NCBI GenBank assembly: GCA_903854725.1
Contig: CAINWZ010000038.1
Location: forward strand, 1-57,994
Origin: an uncultured Bacteroidota bacterium
Lineage (GTDB): Bacteria > Bacteroidota > Bacteroidia > Chitinophagales > Chitinophagaceae
Direction: 5' to 3'
Length of the DNA: 57,994 nt
Shown here piece by piece: positions 33,760-42,833 of the stretch (position 1 is the stretch's first letter; the number at the start of each line of letters is the position of its first letter). The translations under genes were made by a program, and so were the position numbers. Below the pieces are notes generated by a model. That model had not been told where the DNA came from. It searched no databases and saw only the letters and a list, made by a program, of their open reading frames with translations.

Positions 33760-35835
33760 ATGCGCCTTCTACTATTATCAGTTTGTATTTTACTGCAACA
33801 ATTCGCCCATGCTCAATCTAGCAACAATCCATTGATACGACTTGATAAAATTACCATTGCAAGAGACCATTATGGTGTACCTCATATTTTTGCACCCACC
33901 GATGCTGAAGTAGCTTATGGTTTGGCTTGGGCGCATGCCGAAGATGATTTCACTACCATACAAACCCTTATCTTAACTGGTAAGGGTAAATTGGCTACCT
34001 ATATGGGTAAAAAGGGTGCACCTGTTGATTATGTATTTGGTTTGCTAAATACAAAAGCTACCGTAGAAGCGCAACTTAGTAGTTTAGACCCCAAATTTAT
34101 CTTATTAGTAAAAGGCTATTTAGCAGGTTTGGAAGCCTTTGCCAAAGCACACCCCGATAAAGTGTTGAATAAAAATGTCTTTCCTGTAAGTGTAGAAGAT
34201 TATTTAGCGACTACTGTTTTTTCTGTGGCAGTTTTTTGTGGCGTTGACAGAGCTTTACCTAAAATATTAAATGGGTCTATCGCGCACTTAGCCGGCTTTA
34301 CAGGGGAAGGCAGTAATACGATTGCAGTTCATTCTAGTAAATCAGCTTCTGGAGAAAATATGTTGGTCATTAATGCACATCAACCTATTGAAGGAGCTAC
34401 CGCTTTTTATGAAGCGCATGTTCAAAGTGAAGAAGGTTGGAATATATTAGGTGGTTTATTTCCAGGCGCCCCTTTACTATTTCATGGAGTAACACCCAAT
34501 TTAGCTTGGGCACATACAGTAAATTTTCAAGATAAAATTGATGTATATCAATTACAAACCGATGCAGCGCATCCTAATGCTTATAAAGTTGACGGCGAGT
34601 GGTTGCCTCTTGAAAAAAGACGCATCAAATTAAGTATAAAAGGAATTCCTTTTCCTATTTATAAAAATGCATACACTTCAATTTATGGGCCTACTGCTGT
34701 TACACCTAAAGGAGAATACTTTTCAATGCGTTTGCCCTCCTTAATGGATGCTGGTGCTTTGCAACAATGGTACGCTATGAACAAAGCGACAAATTTTACA
34801 GAATTTAAAACAGCTGTGGCGCAAAACCATTTAGCTATGTTTAATATTATGTATGCAGATAAGTTTGATACTATTTTTTATATCTCCAGTGGAAAGATGC
34901 CCTATAGAAATCCAGATACAAGTTATCACTGGAATGCTACCTTACCAGGCAATACTAAAGCCACCCTTTGGAATACTTTTAAACCATTGAATGAATTTCC
35001 ACAATATACAAATCCAAAAAGTGGTTACTTAATTAATATGAATCATTCTCCTTTTTTAGCTACCGCTGAGAATGAAAATTTGAATCCGAAAAATTTTGAT
35101 CCAAATGATGGTTACGAATTATACCACGACAATAGAAGTAAACGCGCTATGGATTTAATAAATCCATTGGATAAAATATCTTACGCCGATTTACAACGCA
35201 TTAAATTTGACAGACAACTTCCTGCCACCATCTTATTCCCCTATGGTTATACCGCAGATAGTATGTTTTTAGTAGAGGAGAATAGTTACCCCACACTTGC
35301 ACCGCTTATTAAAGCTTTAAAAAACTGGGACCATAATGCTATTGCCGAAAGTAACGGTGCGCTCATTTATAACCTAGCCTACTATGAAATTCCCAAAATT
35401 ATGGAAGGAAGAAAAAATGATAAGCTAACCATAAAAGAAGCAGTAGCTACCTATCAATATATTTATGATTTTTTAATGAAAAATTATAATCGTTTGAATG
35501 TTTCATTAGGTGAGGTGCAAAGATTAGTAAGAGGCGATGAAAATTGGCCACAAGGCGGTATGCCCGATGTATTAGCAGCTGTCATGGCAGAGCCTTATGG
35601 AGCAGGACAAAGAAAAATGAATAGCGGTGATGCTTATATTGGATTTGTGCGTTTCCCAAAAGATGGTAGTCTTCCACTCATTGAAACTGTCAATACATTT
35701 GGAGCTAGTTCTAATAAGGGTGATGCGCACTATGCAGATCAACGTGCCATGTATCAAGCACAGCAGCTCAAGAAAATGACCTTAGACAAAAATGAAGTAC
35801 TTAAAAATGCGGAGCGTATTTATAATCCTCAATAA
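33760..35835 (+). CDS. penicillin acylase-family amidase, second copy
   Basis: 691 aa, signal peptide ending QFAHAQ. Same superfamily as the acylase at 25945 but clearly diverged: ITIARDHYGVPHIFAPTDAEVAYGLAWAHAEDDF at the start, nucleophile Ser185 in GEGSNTIAVHSSKSASGENMLVINAH, GGLFPGAPLLFHGVTPNLAWAHTVN, and C-terminal ASSNKGDAHYADQRAMYQAQQLKK. Would mature by autocleavage before Ser185 in the periplasm and hydrolyse acyl amides. Convergent with the nucleotide-sugar dehydrogenase gene 23 nt away. Confidence 0.88.
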   Translation: MRLLLLSVCILLQQFAHAQSSNNPLIRLDKITIARDHYGVPHIFAPTDAEVAYGLAWAHAEDDFTTIQTLILTGKGKLATYMGKKGAPVDYVFGLLNTKATVEAQLSSLDPKFILLVKGYLAGLEAFAKAHPDKVLNKNVFPVSVEDYLATTVFSVAVFCGVDRALPKILNGSIAHLAGFTGEGSNTIAVHSSKSASGENMLVINAHQPIEGATAFYEAHVQSEEGWNILGGLFPGAPLLFHGVTPNLAWAHTVNFQDKIDVYQLQTDAAHPNAYKVDGEWLPLEKRRIKLSIKGIPFPIYKNAYTSIYGPTAVTPKGEYFSMRLPSLMDAGALQQWYAMNKATNFTEFKTAVAQNHLAMFNIMYADKFDTIFYISSGKMPYRNPDTSYHWNATLPGNTKATLWNTFKPLNEFPQYTNPKSGYLINMNHSPFLATAENENLNPKNFDPNDGYELYHDNRSKRAMDLINPLDKISYADLQRIKFDRQLPATILFPYGYTADSMFLVEENSYPTLAPLIKALKNWDHNAIAESNGALIYNLAYYEIPKIMEGRKNDKLTIKEAVATYQYIYDFLMKNYNRLNVSLGEVQRLVRGDENWPQGGMPDVLAAVMAEPYGAGQRKMNSGDAYIGFVRFPKDGSLPLIETVNTFGASSNKGDAHYADQRAMYQAQQLKKMTLDKNEVLKNAERIYNPQ

Positions 35836-35858
35836 AATATAGGAGAAGTATACTTGCT

Positions 35859-37130
35859 TTATAACCTAGCTGTTACCATACTTCTATCTAGGAAAGCTTT
35901 GGTATCATAAATAATACAGTGCTCAGATAATTTAAGACTTGCATAGTCTAATGATTTAAAGAAGTCATGCGCTACCACTAAAATTATTGCATCATACTTT
36001 TCCAAAGAAGTTACTAATGTTATCTGATGTTTTTGTTTGACTTCTACCGCATTGGCGTATGGATCAAAGGCACTAACATCAAAGCCTGCGTCTTCTAATA
36101 GTTTATAAATTTCAAAGGCTTTTGAATTTCTTATATCAGGACAATTTTCTTTAAATGTCACTCCTAACAACAATGCCTTTGCCCCTTTAACTTGTCTATT
36201 TTTTCCTTCGAATAATTGAATGACTTTGTTTGCAACAAAGGCACCCATTTGATCATTCACATTTCGACCCGATAAGATTACTTGCGGATGATACCCTAAG
36301 CTACTAGCCTTATGTGCTAAGTAATAAGGATCCACACCTATACAATGTCCGCCTACTAAACCTGGCTTAAAGGGTAAAAAATTCCATTTAGTTGCAGCGG
36401 CAGCTAATACTTCATTGGTATCTATACCCATTTTATCAAAAATAAGTGCTAGTTCATTTACAAAAGAAATATTGATATCACGTTGTGCATTTTCTATTGA
36501 CTTTGAAGCTTCGGCCACTTTTATACTAGAAGCCTTGTGTGTGCCAGCAGTAATAATGCTTGCATATAAATCATCAACTATATTAGCAATTTCGGGAGTA
36601 GAACCTGCTGTAACTTTTTGAATGGTAGTAAGCGTATGTACTTTATCTCCTGGATTAATTCTTTCAGGCGAATACCCGCAATAAAAATCAATATTAAATT
36701 GTAGTCCACTTTCTTTTTCTAAAATAGGAACACAATCTTCTTCAGTACAACCGGGATACACAGTGCTTTCGTAAATAACAATGTCTCCTTTTTTTAATAC
36801 CGAACCAACCATTGAAGACGCATCCAATAAAGGTTTTAAATGGGGGCGTTTCTCAGTATCTACCGGAGTAGGCACTGTTATAATAAATATAGTTGCTGAA
36901 GCAATAGAAGAAAGTGTAGCACTAAATTGTAAATGATTCGTATTATTAATTTCTGCTGTAGTGCATTGTAAAGTATCATCCTTGCCACTCATTAAATCCT
37001 TTACCCTTGCTTCATTTATATCAAAACCAATAACCGGATATTTAGCCCCAAAGGCTACTGCTAAAGGTAGACCTACATAACCTAATCCTATGATGGCAAT
37101 GGTTGGTTGTATAGATTGCAAATTTGTCAT
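35859..37130 (-). CDS. nucleotide-sugar dehydrogenase (UDP-GlcNAc/GalNAc 6-dehydrogenase type)
   Basis: 423-aa cytosolic enzyme that oxidises the C6 of a UDP-sugar to a uronate in two NAD-dependent steps for surface polysaccharide. Rossmann start IAIIGLGYVGLPLAVAFG; VIYESTVYPGCTEEDCVPILE; FYCGYSPERINPGDK; catalytic Cys263 in GGHCIGVDPYYLAHKASSLGY; LLGVTFKENCPDIRNSK; end IYDTKAFLD. The pattern is closer to TviB/WbpA-like enzymes than to UDP-glucose dehydrogenase. No glycosyltransferases or other capsule genes are adjacent; the upstream partner is a DUF1684 gene 24 nt away. Confidence 0.9.
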   Translation of the reverse strand: MTNLQSIQPTIAIIGLGYVGLPLAVAFGAKYPVIGFDINEARVKDLMSGKDDTLQCTTAEINNTNHLQFSATLSSIASATIFIITVPTPVDTEKRPHLKPLLDASSMVGSVLKKGDIVIYESTVYPGCTEEDCVPILEKESGLQFNIDFYCGYSPERINPGDKVHTLTTIQKVTAGSTPEIANIVDDLYASIITAGTHKASSIKVAEASKSIENAQRDINISFVNELALIFDKMGIDTNEVLAAAATKWNFLPFKPGLVGGHCIGVDPYYLAHKASSLGYHPQVILSGRNVNDQMGAFVANKVIQLFEGKNRQVKGAKALLLGVTFKENCPDIRNSKAFEIYKLLEDAGFDVSAFDPYANAVEVKQKHQITLVTSLEKYDAIILVVAHDFFKSLDYASLKLSEHCIIYDTKAFLDRSMVTARL

Positions 37131-37154
37131 CTTCTACCAAAGGTAATGGTCGAA

Positions 37155-38045
37155 TTAATGATGACCATAATTTTTTTCGCCCGCTGTAATTGAAAGTTTC
37201 AATCTATTTTGTGCTGGGGGTAATGGACAAGTAGCAAAAGGCGTAAAAACACAAGGTGGATTATAGGCTTTGTTAAAATCAATCACCGTATTTCCTGAAG
37301 CATCAGGCTTGGGTATATCTATAAACCTACCTGCAGCATAAGTGCTTTCACCTGCTGTTTGATCTGCAAAAACAATAAATAAAGAAGGCCCTCCTTCATC
37401 AATGACATCTAATGTGTATTCTTTGTCCTCATAGCTAAATAGCAATTTACCCGCACTTTTTAAGGCAGTTGTTTGACCTAGCACATTGGTAATCATTAAT
37501 AAACTTTTCACCGGCGCCAAAACAGTAGCCTTTATCCGCCACATTGAATCTACTGGGAAACGATTAATAGTTTTAAATTCTTTTAATGTTTTTGCTTCCA
37601 AGTTTCTAAACCTGATTCCCATTTTATCTTCTCTTTTTATTACGGCCCAACTAAAATGAGACCAAGACATGATAATATTTTCCTCTTTTTTGGAGAATAC
37701 TTTTACTGGTTTTGTTCCATTTATGACATTGCCATTAATTCTAATTGAATACTTTGGGTCATTTACCCACATGACAGAATCTCCTGCATACATAAATTTT
37801 CCAAGCTGATCAGGGAATTGAATATTATCATACCTACAATCATTCCCTTTTGACTTACCAATGGTGTTAGCCCCTTTATGTAGCCAAAAAAGTCCTTCTA
37901 AATTTAACCAGCTAGAAGGTGTTTTTAATTCAGCAATACGTGCCTTATGCCAATCATTTATAGAACGGGTGTAAGAATCGTCATTTTGGGCTATTCCTGT
38001 TATTAAGAACGCTATAAAAACTAGGGAGATGATGATTTTTTTCAT
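37155..38045 (-). CDS. DUF1684 family protein, exported
   Basis: 296 aa with signal peptide ending ITGIAQ. Family hallmarks: SINDWHKARIAELKTPSSWLNLEGLFWL split near the N-terminus, GNDCRYDNI, MGIRFRNLEAKTLKEF, FPVDSMWRIKA, and the C-terminal VIDFNKAYNPPCVFTPFATCPLPPAQNRL with its conserved cysteines. DUF1684 proteins are found widely with unknown function. Upstream region holds the dyad at 38073-38089. Confidence 0.9.
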   Translation of the reverse strand: MKKIIISLVFIAFLITGIAQNDDSYTRSINDWHKARIAELKTPSSWLNLEGLFWLHKGANTIGKSKGNDCRYDNIQFPDQLGKFMYAGDSVMWVNDPKYSIRINGNVINGTKPVKVFSKKEENIIMSWSHFSWAVIKREDKMGIRFRNLEAKTLKEFKTINRFPVDSMWRIKATVLAPVKSLLMITNVLGQTTALKSAGKLLFSYEDKEYTLDVIDEGGPSLFIVFADQTAGESTYAAGRFIDIPKPDASGNTVIDFNKAYNPPCVFTPFATCPLPPAQNRLKLSITAGEKNYGHH

Positions 38046-38072
38046 AACGTGTAATTAACTGCTTTAAGGAAC

Positions 38073-38089
38073 TGTGTATTTAATACAAA
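38073..38089. promoter_or_regulatory. dyad TGTGTAT-N3-ATACAAA, near-copy of the dyad at 1981
   Basis: Thirteen of 14 arm bases match the perfect dyads at 1981-1997 and 44169-44185. It lies 27 nt upstream of the DUF1684 start. On the minus strand it includes TAATTTTG, an exact match to the Bacteroidota -7 element TAnnTTTG. Confidence 0.35.
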
Positions 38090-38155
38090 ATTAAGTGAAT
38101 TAAAATATACATCCATATAATTATATTAAATTTAGGATGTAAAAGAGAAAGGATT

Positions 38156-39568
38156 ATGAAAAAAGGGTTTGTTATATTTATAGTGATGGCTGCGGTGGCT
38201 TGTAATAAATCAATTACAACCATGCCAGATGCTTCAAAACCGACTTCCACAAAATACACTAATGCAGATGTGAATACTTGGGTGCATGAAAATATGACCG
38301 CCTATTATTTATGGTCAAACAATATGCCTGCTTTAGCAAAAACAAATTCGAGTATTAATCCAATGGATTATTTTTATACCGTTCTTAATAATTATCCTAT
38401 TACAGATCGGTTTTCTTGGATAGATAGTAGTTCCAGTAATTTAATAAATCAATTAAATGGTATCAATACTGTTTTAGGAATAAGGATTAATGCTTTTTAT
38501 ACCGATGAAGCAAAAGTAAATGTAGCCTTAGTAATATCTTATGTATTAAAAGGAAGTCCTGCAGAGCAAAAAGGTTTAAAGAGAGGTGATATCATTTTAA
38601 CAGTAGATGATAAAACTATTACTTCTGCTAATTATAGTTCGGCGCTTCAAAATCAAACTTTAAAATTAGGATTAGGGGCTTATAATAATAAAGTATTTAG
38701 TAGTACTAACACATACATAACCGTTACTAAGGCTGAATTACAAACGAACCCCATATTATTAGATACTGTTATTAAATGGAGTGGTAAGAAAGTGGGCTAC
38801 TTAGCTTATTTACAATTCTTAATTAGTTATGACGATAGTTTGAGAGCTGTATTTGGCCGATTTAAAAATAGTGGTGTCAATGAATTAGTGATTGACTTAA
38901 GGTATAATGGCGGAGGCTATGTCACCAATTCAGATTTATTAACCACTTTAATAGTAAAAGACTTAGGAAGTAAGGTTGATAAAGTCATGAATAAAAAAAT
39001 GTATAATGATTCATATACGAAAGAATTAACCAAGCAATATGGAAATGCCCCCTTTGTAACTAATTTTAAAATGGAGCCTAATAATATTGGTTCCTTGGAT
39101 AGAGTATTTATTTTAACCTCTGGTAATACTGCTTCTGCTAGTGAACTTATTATAAATAATTTAAAGCCCTTTATGAATGTGATTTTAATTGGCGAGCATA
39201 CCTATGGAAAAAATGTAGGCTCTTTTACCATTACAGATGAAAATAAAAGATGGAATTATGGATTACAACCCATCACGTTTAAAATTTTAAATTCATTGGA
39301 TCAATCAGATTATGGCACAGTCAATGGATTTATGCCAGACTATACTATAGTGGATGACATCCTTCCTTATAAGCTCTTAGGCGACCCCACAGAAACATAT
39401 TTAAGCAAGGCCCTCAATATCATTGGCCCTGTTGCCTTTAAGCCAAATGCGATAGAAGGTAATCTTCCCCATTCGAAGGCCTATAAAGTCCAAGAAAAAG
39501 CCATTTCCGACAATCCTGGCTTGGATAAATTTGACATGTTTGATAAGCCGATTAATCATAAAAACTAG
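38156..39568 (+). CDS. S41 family C-terminal processing-type protease, lipoprotein
   Basis: 470 aa, lipobox VAC (Cys16). N-terminal helical region NTWVHENMTAYYLWSNNMP typical of S41 lipoproteins, a PDZ domain (about 100-190: VLKGSPAEQKGLKRGDIILTVDDKTI), then the S41 core: VIDLRYNGGGY, FILTSGNTASASELIINNL with nucleophile Ser at about 327, and GEHTYGKNVGS with Lys at about 352, the expected 25-residue spacing of the Ser-Lys dyad. Cleaves protein C-termini in the periplasm or at the cell surface. Confidence 0.92.
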   Translation: MKKGFVIFIVMAAVACNKSITTMPDASKPTSTKYTNADVNTWVHENMTAYYLWSNNMPALAKTNSSINPMDYFYTVLNNYPITDRFSWIDSSSSNLINQLNGINTVLGIRINAFYTDEAKVNVALVISYVLKGSPAEQKGLKRGDIILTVDDKTITSANYSSALQNQTLKLGLGAYNNKVFSSTNTYITVTKAELQTNPILLDTVIKWSGKKVGYLAYLQFLISYDDSLRAVFGRFKNSGVNELVIDLRYNGGGYVTNSDLLTTLIVKDLGSKVDKVMNKKMYNDSYTKELTKQYGNAPFVTNFKMEPNNIGSLDRVFILTSGNTASASELIINNLKPFMNVILIGEHTYGKNVGSFTITDENKRWNYGLQPITFKILNSLDQSDYGTVNGFMPDYTIVDDILPYKLLGDPTETYLSKALNIIGPVAFKPNAIEGNLPHSKAYKVQEKAISDNPGLDKFDMFDKPINHKN

Positions 39569-39635
39569 CTCATAAAACATTCTTCAGGCAGCGCTTTGTT
39601 TTTTGTATCTTAGGTTTTTAAATTAATAATCATAT

Positions 39636-40085
39636 ATGAAAAATATAAGCTTACTCTTCTTGCTCATTTTGTCCTTACAGCTAAATGCGCAACAAAAAAA
39701 TACAAAGGTTCATATCAATCACACAGCAATTTTCGTGATAGATATGGAAAAAACGGGAAATTTTTATAGTAAAATTATTGGATTAGATTCCGTTGCCGAG
39801 CCTTTTCACGATGGTCATCATATTTGGTACAAGACGAGCGATCATAGCATGTTACATGTTATTCAAGGCGCTACTGAAAAAAAAGAATATTATAAAAATC
39901 AACACACTTGTTTTACGGAGCCCGAATTTAATTTGTTTATAGAAAAGCTAAAGGCAGCCCATTGGCTATTTGAAGATGTAAGTGGTAACAAAAATGCCAT
40001 TACCACTCGTGTTGATGGAGTGCATCAAATTTGGCTACAAGACCCTGATGGTTATTGGTTAGAAATAAATGATGACACTTATTAA
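39636..40085 (+). CDS. VOC-superfamily (glyoxalase-like) protein, exported
   Basis: 149 aa with a signal peptide (cleavage near LNAQQ). The single VOC module covers VHINHTAIFVIDMEKTGNFYSKIIGLDS, a middle HIWYKTSDHSMLHVIQ and the end VHQIWLQDPDGYWLEIND; His in INHTA, His in HSMLHV and Glu in LEIND are the likely metal ligands. Exported VOC proteins are unusual relative to cytosolic lactoylglutathione lyases, so the role is uncertain. Starts 67 nt after the S41 gene. Confidence 0.88.
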   Translation: MKNISLLFLLILSLQLNAQQKNTKVHINHTAIFVIDMEKTGNFYSKIIGLDSVAEPFHDGHHIWYKTSDHSMLHVIQGATEKKEYYKNQHTCFTEPEFNLFIEKLKAAHWLFEDVSGNKNAITTRVDGVHQIWLQDPDGYWLEINDDTY

Positions 40086-40176
40086 ATATATATTACAAGA
40101 AACAAAAAAGGTATTGTGCTTTTAAAAGTATATCTACAAAAAAATTAAACATTTAAAAATATCTAAATTAAACTTT

Positions 40177-41055
40177 ATGAAAAAAATAGTATTCTTATTT
40201 CTATTTATCTTCTCAATGGTGATTGGCAGCTTTGCACAAGGTTTCGTAAAAGAAAAACAAGTTATTAAAAGCGCCATCTTAAATAAAGAAGTGCATTATT
40301 CTATTTTTTTACCAAGTGATTATTATACAAGCGAACGTGCTTACCCTGTCACTTATTTATTACATGGCTATGGTGATGCCGATGACGGATGGATTCAATT
40401 TGGAGAAATTAATCGATTGGCAGATGACGCCATTAAAACTGGTAAGATTCCTCCAATGATTATTGTAACACCTGATGGCTTTACTAGTTTTTATATTAAT
40501 GCCGCAGATGGCAATTTAAATTATGAGGACTTTTTTATTAAGGAGTTAATTCCGCATATTGAAAAAACCTTCAAGGTAAAGGCTGAGAAAAGATTTAGAG
40601 CCATTGCAGGCTTATCAATGGGTGGATATGGTTCTTTATTGTATGCCTTAAAGTATCCAACTTTATTTGCAGCAGCAGCGCCCTTAAGCGCAGCTGTATG
40701 GACAGATAATGATGTTATGACCATGCGTGATGATATGTTTACAACCCTATTTGGAAGTTCAATGGGCAAGAATTTAAAAGGTAAAGACAGACTCACTCCA
40801 GCGTGGTTAGCGAATAGCCCCTTAGGCATTATTGAAAAAAAGACAAAAGAAGAATTATCTGCTGTTAAATATTGGATTGATTGTGGCGATGACGATTTTT
40901 TAACCATTGGCAACGCGCAATTACATATTGCATTGACAACTAAAAATGTACCCCATGAATTTAGAATGAGAGATGGTGCGCATAATTGGACCTATTGGAG
41001 AACTGGCATTATTGACGCACTTTCATTTATAGGCGAAAGTTTTCATCAAAAATAA
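40177..41055 (+). CDS. esterase of the esterase D / Fes type, exported
   Basis: 292 aa, signal peptide ending GSFAQ. Alpha/beta hydrolase of the putative-esterase family: HYSIFLPSDYY, VTYLLHGYGDADDGW (oxyanion region), GLSMGGYGSLLYALKYP with nucleophile Ser, the acid in YWIDCGDDDFL and the His in RDGAHNWTYWR. Likely hydrolyses acetyl, feruloyl or siderophore esters. Six nt before the asparaginase-like gene, so the two form an operon. Confidence 0.9.
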   Translation: MKKIVFLFLFIFSMVIGSFAQGFVKEKQVIKSAILNKEVHYSIFLPSDYYTSERAYPVTYLLHGYGDADDGWIQFGEINRLADDAIKTGKIPPMIIVTPDGFTSFYINAADGNLNYEDFFIKELIPHIEKTFKVKAEKRFRAIAGLSMGGYGSLLYALKYPTLFAAAAPLSAAVWTDNDVMTMRDDMFTTLFGSSMGKNLKGKDRLTPAWLANSPLGIIEKKTKEELSAVKYWIDCGDDDFLTIGNAQLHIALTTKNVPHEFRMRDGAHNWTYWRTGIIDALSFIGESFHQK

Positions 41056-41061
41056 TTTTCT

Positions 41062-41553
41062 ATGCCTACTACTATAAAAGTTTTTGTTACGGGAGGTACT
41101 TTTGATAAAGAATATAATGAGTTAAATGGAAATTTATTTTTTAAAGAAACTCATTTGCATGAAATGTTGCAACTAGGAAGAAGCGGACTAGATTTATCAA
41201 TTGCTACTCTAATGATGAAAGATAGTTTAGACTTTGTAGAAGAAGATAGAAAAATAATTGCAGTGGCTTGTATGGAAGCGAAAGAAGATAAAATATTAAT
41301 TACCCATGGCACTGATACCATGACACTTACTGCTTCGTATTTATCCAAACATTGCGCTGGTAAAACAATTGTGCTAACAGGGGCAATGGTGCCCTATAAA
41401 TTTGGCAGTTCTGATGGATTATTTAATTTAGGAAGCGCTTTGGCCTTTGTACAAATATTAACTCCGGGGGTGTACATTGCCATGAATGGAAAAATATTTG
41501 AAGCTGATAAGGTTAAAAAAAATACAGATAAAGGCGAATTTGAAGCCCTATAA
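41062..41553 (+). CDS. one-domain asparaginase-like protein
   Basis: 163 aa, cytosolic. Contains only the N-terminal half of a type I/II asparaginase: FVTGGTFDKEYNE with the nucleophilic Thr, LITHGTDTMTLTASYLS with the second catalytic Thr-Asp pair, GKTIVLTGAMVPYKFGSSDG, and ALAFVQILTPGVYIAMNGKIFEADKVKKN. Normal enzymes are about 320-350 aa with a C-terminal domain that completes the active site of the neighbouring subunit. No frameshifted remainder is visible downstream, and short versions of this kind are known as stand-alone proteins, so I treat it as intact. Confidence 0.85.
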   Translation: MPTTIKVFVTGGTFDKEYNELNGNLFFKETHLHEMLQLGRSGLDLSIATLMMKDSLDFVEEDRKIIAVACMEAKEDKILITHGTDTMTLTASYLSKHCAGKTIVLTGAMVPYKFGSSDGLFNLGSALAFVQILTPGVYIAMNGKIFEADKVKKNTDKGEFEAL

Positions 41554-41570
41554 ATTAAAGAATCATATTT

Positions 41571-42353
41571 ATGTATACAAATACCAAGGCTATTTTTCTA
41601 TTCACCATAATACTATTTTGTATGGTAGAGACAAAGGGACAAACAAGCACAAAAATTATTGCACATAGAGGTGCTTGGCAAGAGTTTAATTTGCCCGAGA
41701 ATTCTATAGCTTCTTTAGAGAAAGCAATTGCTTTAAACTGTTATGGGAGTGAGTTTGATGTTAGAAGGACGAAGGATGGTCAATTGGTAGTGAATCATGA
41801 TCCAAAATTTCATGAAGATACTATTGAATTAAAAACCTATGCCGAGTTAAATAACAAAAAGCTTTCAAATGGAGAAGACCTACCTACCCTTTCCTCTTAC
41901 TTTGCAGCAGGCACGAAGGAAAAACACAATACACTTCTTATCTGTGAAATTAAGCAAGGCATTATTGATTCAAATGTAGATAAAACAACTACACTACAGG
42001 TATTGGCCCTAGCGAAGAAAATGAAAATAGAGAAAAGGATTGTTTATATCAGTTTTAGTTTTAAAATACTTCAATGGATTAAAGAAGTAAATCCTAAAGC
42101 AATCGTCCTTTATCTTGAAAATAACAAAACAGTAGAAGAGATTACAGCTGCAGCGTTTAATGGTATAAATTATTATTATTACAACTTTCAGAAAAACCCT
42201 ACAATAGCATCAAAGGCAAAGGAGTTTGATTTAATGTTGGGCAGTTGGACCGTAAATACTATCAATGATTTAAAATCATTAGAAGCACAAGGCATTACAT
42301 ATATTACTACCAATCGCCCACAAGAATTTTTACTAGAAGTGGCTAAGCATTAA
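41571..42353 (+). CDS. glycerophosphodiester phosphodiesterase family protein, exported
   Basis: 260 aa. N-terminal hydrophobic segment AIFLFTIILFCMV then IIAHRGAWQEFNLPENSIASLEKAI, the GDPD opening with catalytic His-Arg, GSEFDVRRTKDGQLVVNHDP (metal Glu/Asp and second His), LLICEIKQG, and C-terminal LMLGSWTVNTINDLKSLEAQGITYITTNRP. Would cleave glycerophosphodiesters from lipid turnover to glycerol-3-phosphate plus alcohol. Lies 17 nt after the asparaginase-like gene. Confidence 0.9.
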   Translation: MYTNTKAIFLFTIILFCMVETKGQTSTKIIAHRGAWQEFNLPENSIASLEKAIALNCYGSEFDVRRTKDGQLVVNHDPKFHEDTIELKTYAELNNKKLSNGEDLPTLSSYFAAGTKEKHNTLLICEIKQGIIDSNVDKTTTLQVLALAKKMKIEKRIVYISFSFKILQWIKEVNPKAIVLYLENNKTVEEITAAAFNGINYYYYNFQKNPTIASKAKEFDLMLGSWTVNTINDLKSLEAQGITYITTNRPQEFLLEVAKH

Positions 42354-42365
42354 AATTTGTACTTC

Positions 42366-42800
42366 CTAGGGATAACGTGTATCAATTAGGTATTGTATTT
42401 TCCAACCCTCTTTGGTAAAAACCACTTGAAAAGAATCTACTCCTTGATGCATGTATTTGTCTTTAATATAAAGTTGATAAGGCGTCCACACGCTTGCTAA
42501 TTCTTTATTGATTAAGATTTTATCAAAAACTATTCTTTCATCAATTGTTCCCGCTGCCGATTTACCTATACTATTTAAAAATGACTGTAAGGGTGCTTCT
42601 TTAACATCTGCTCCAGTAGCAGTTGATTGTATCGTTTGTATGACAGCGTTTGTAGCAAAACAAGATCTTAACAATACAGTATCACTATTTTTCATGGCAA
42701 TAAACATATTCTGTATTACCTTTTTTATACTGGTCGTATCCTGCGCATAAGAATTTGTCAAAACGAAGGAGGCTATTAAAATTAAAATGATTTGTTTCAT
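42366..42800 (-). CDS. NTF2-like (SnoaL/ketosteroid isomerase-type) exported protein
   Basis: 144 aa with signal peptide ending NSYAQ. The NTF2 fold is recognisable from IKKVIQNMFIAMKNSDTVLLRSCFATNAVIQTI at the start and ELASVWTPYQLYIKDKYMHQGVDSFQVVFTKEGWKIQYLIDTRYP at the end. No catalytic assignment is possible. It follows the M28 peptidase gene by 33 nt on the same strand. Confidence 0.85.
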   Translation of the reverse strand: MKQIILILIASFVLTNSYAQDTTSIKKVIQNMFIAMKNSDTVLLRSCFATNAVIQTIQSTATGADVKEAPLQSFLNSIGKSAAGTIDERIVFDKILINKELASVWTPYQLYIKDKYMHQGVDSFQVVFTKEGWKIQYLIDTRYP

Positions 42801-42833
42801 GTTCTACCTATTTTTTATAATTTTTAAAGCCTT

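Noticed and set aside
41062-41553. Asparaginase as a broken gene
   Set aside because: No continuation of the C-terminal domain in any frame downstream, next gene starts 17 nt later, and the end of the protein looks clean.
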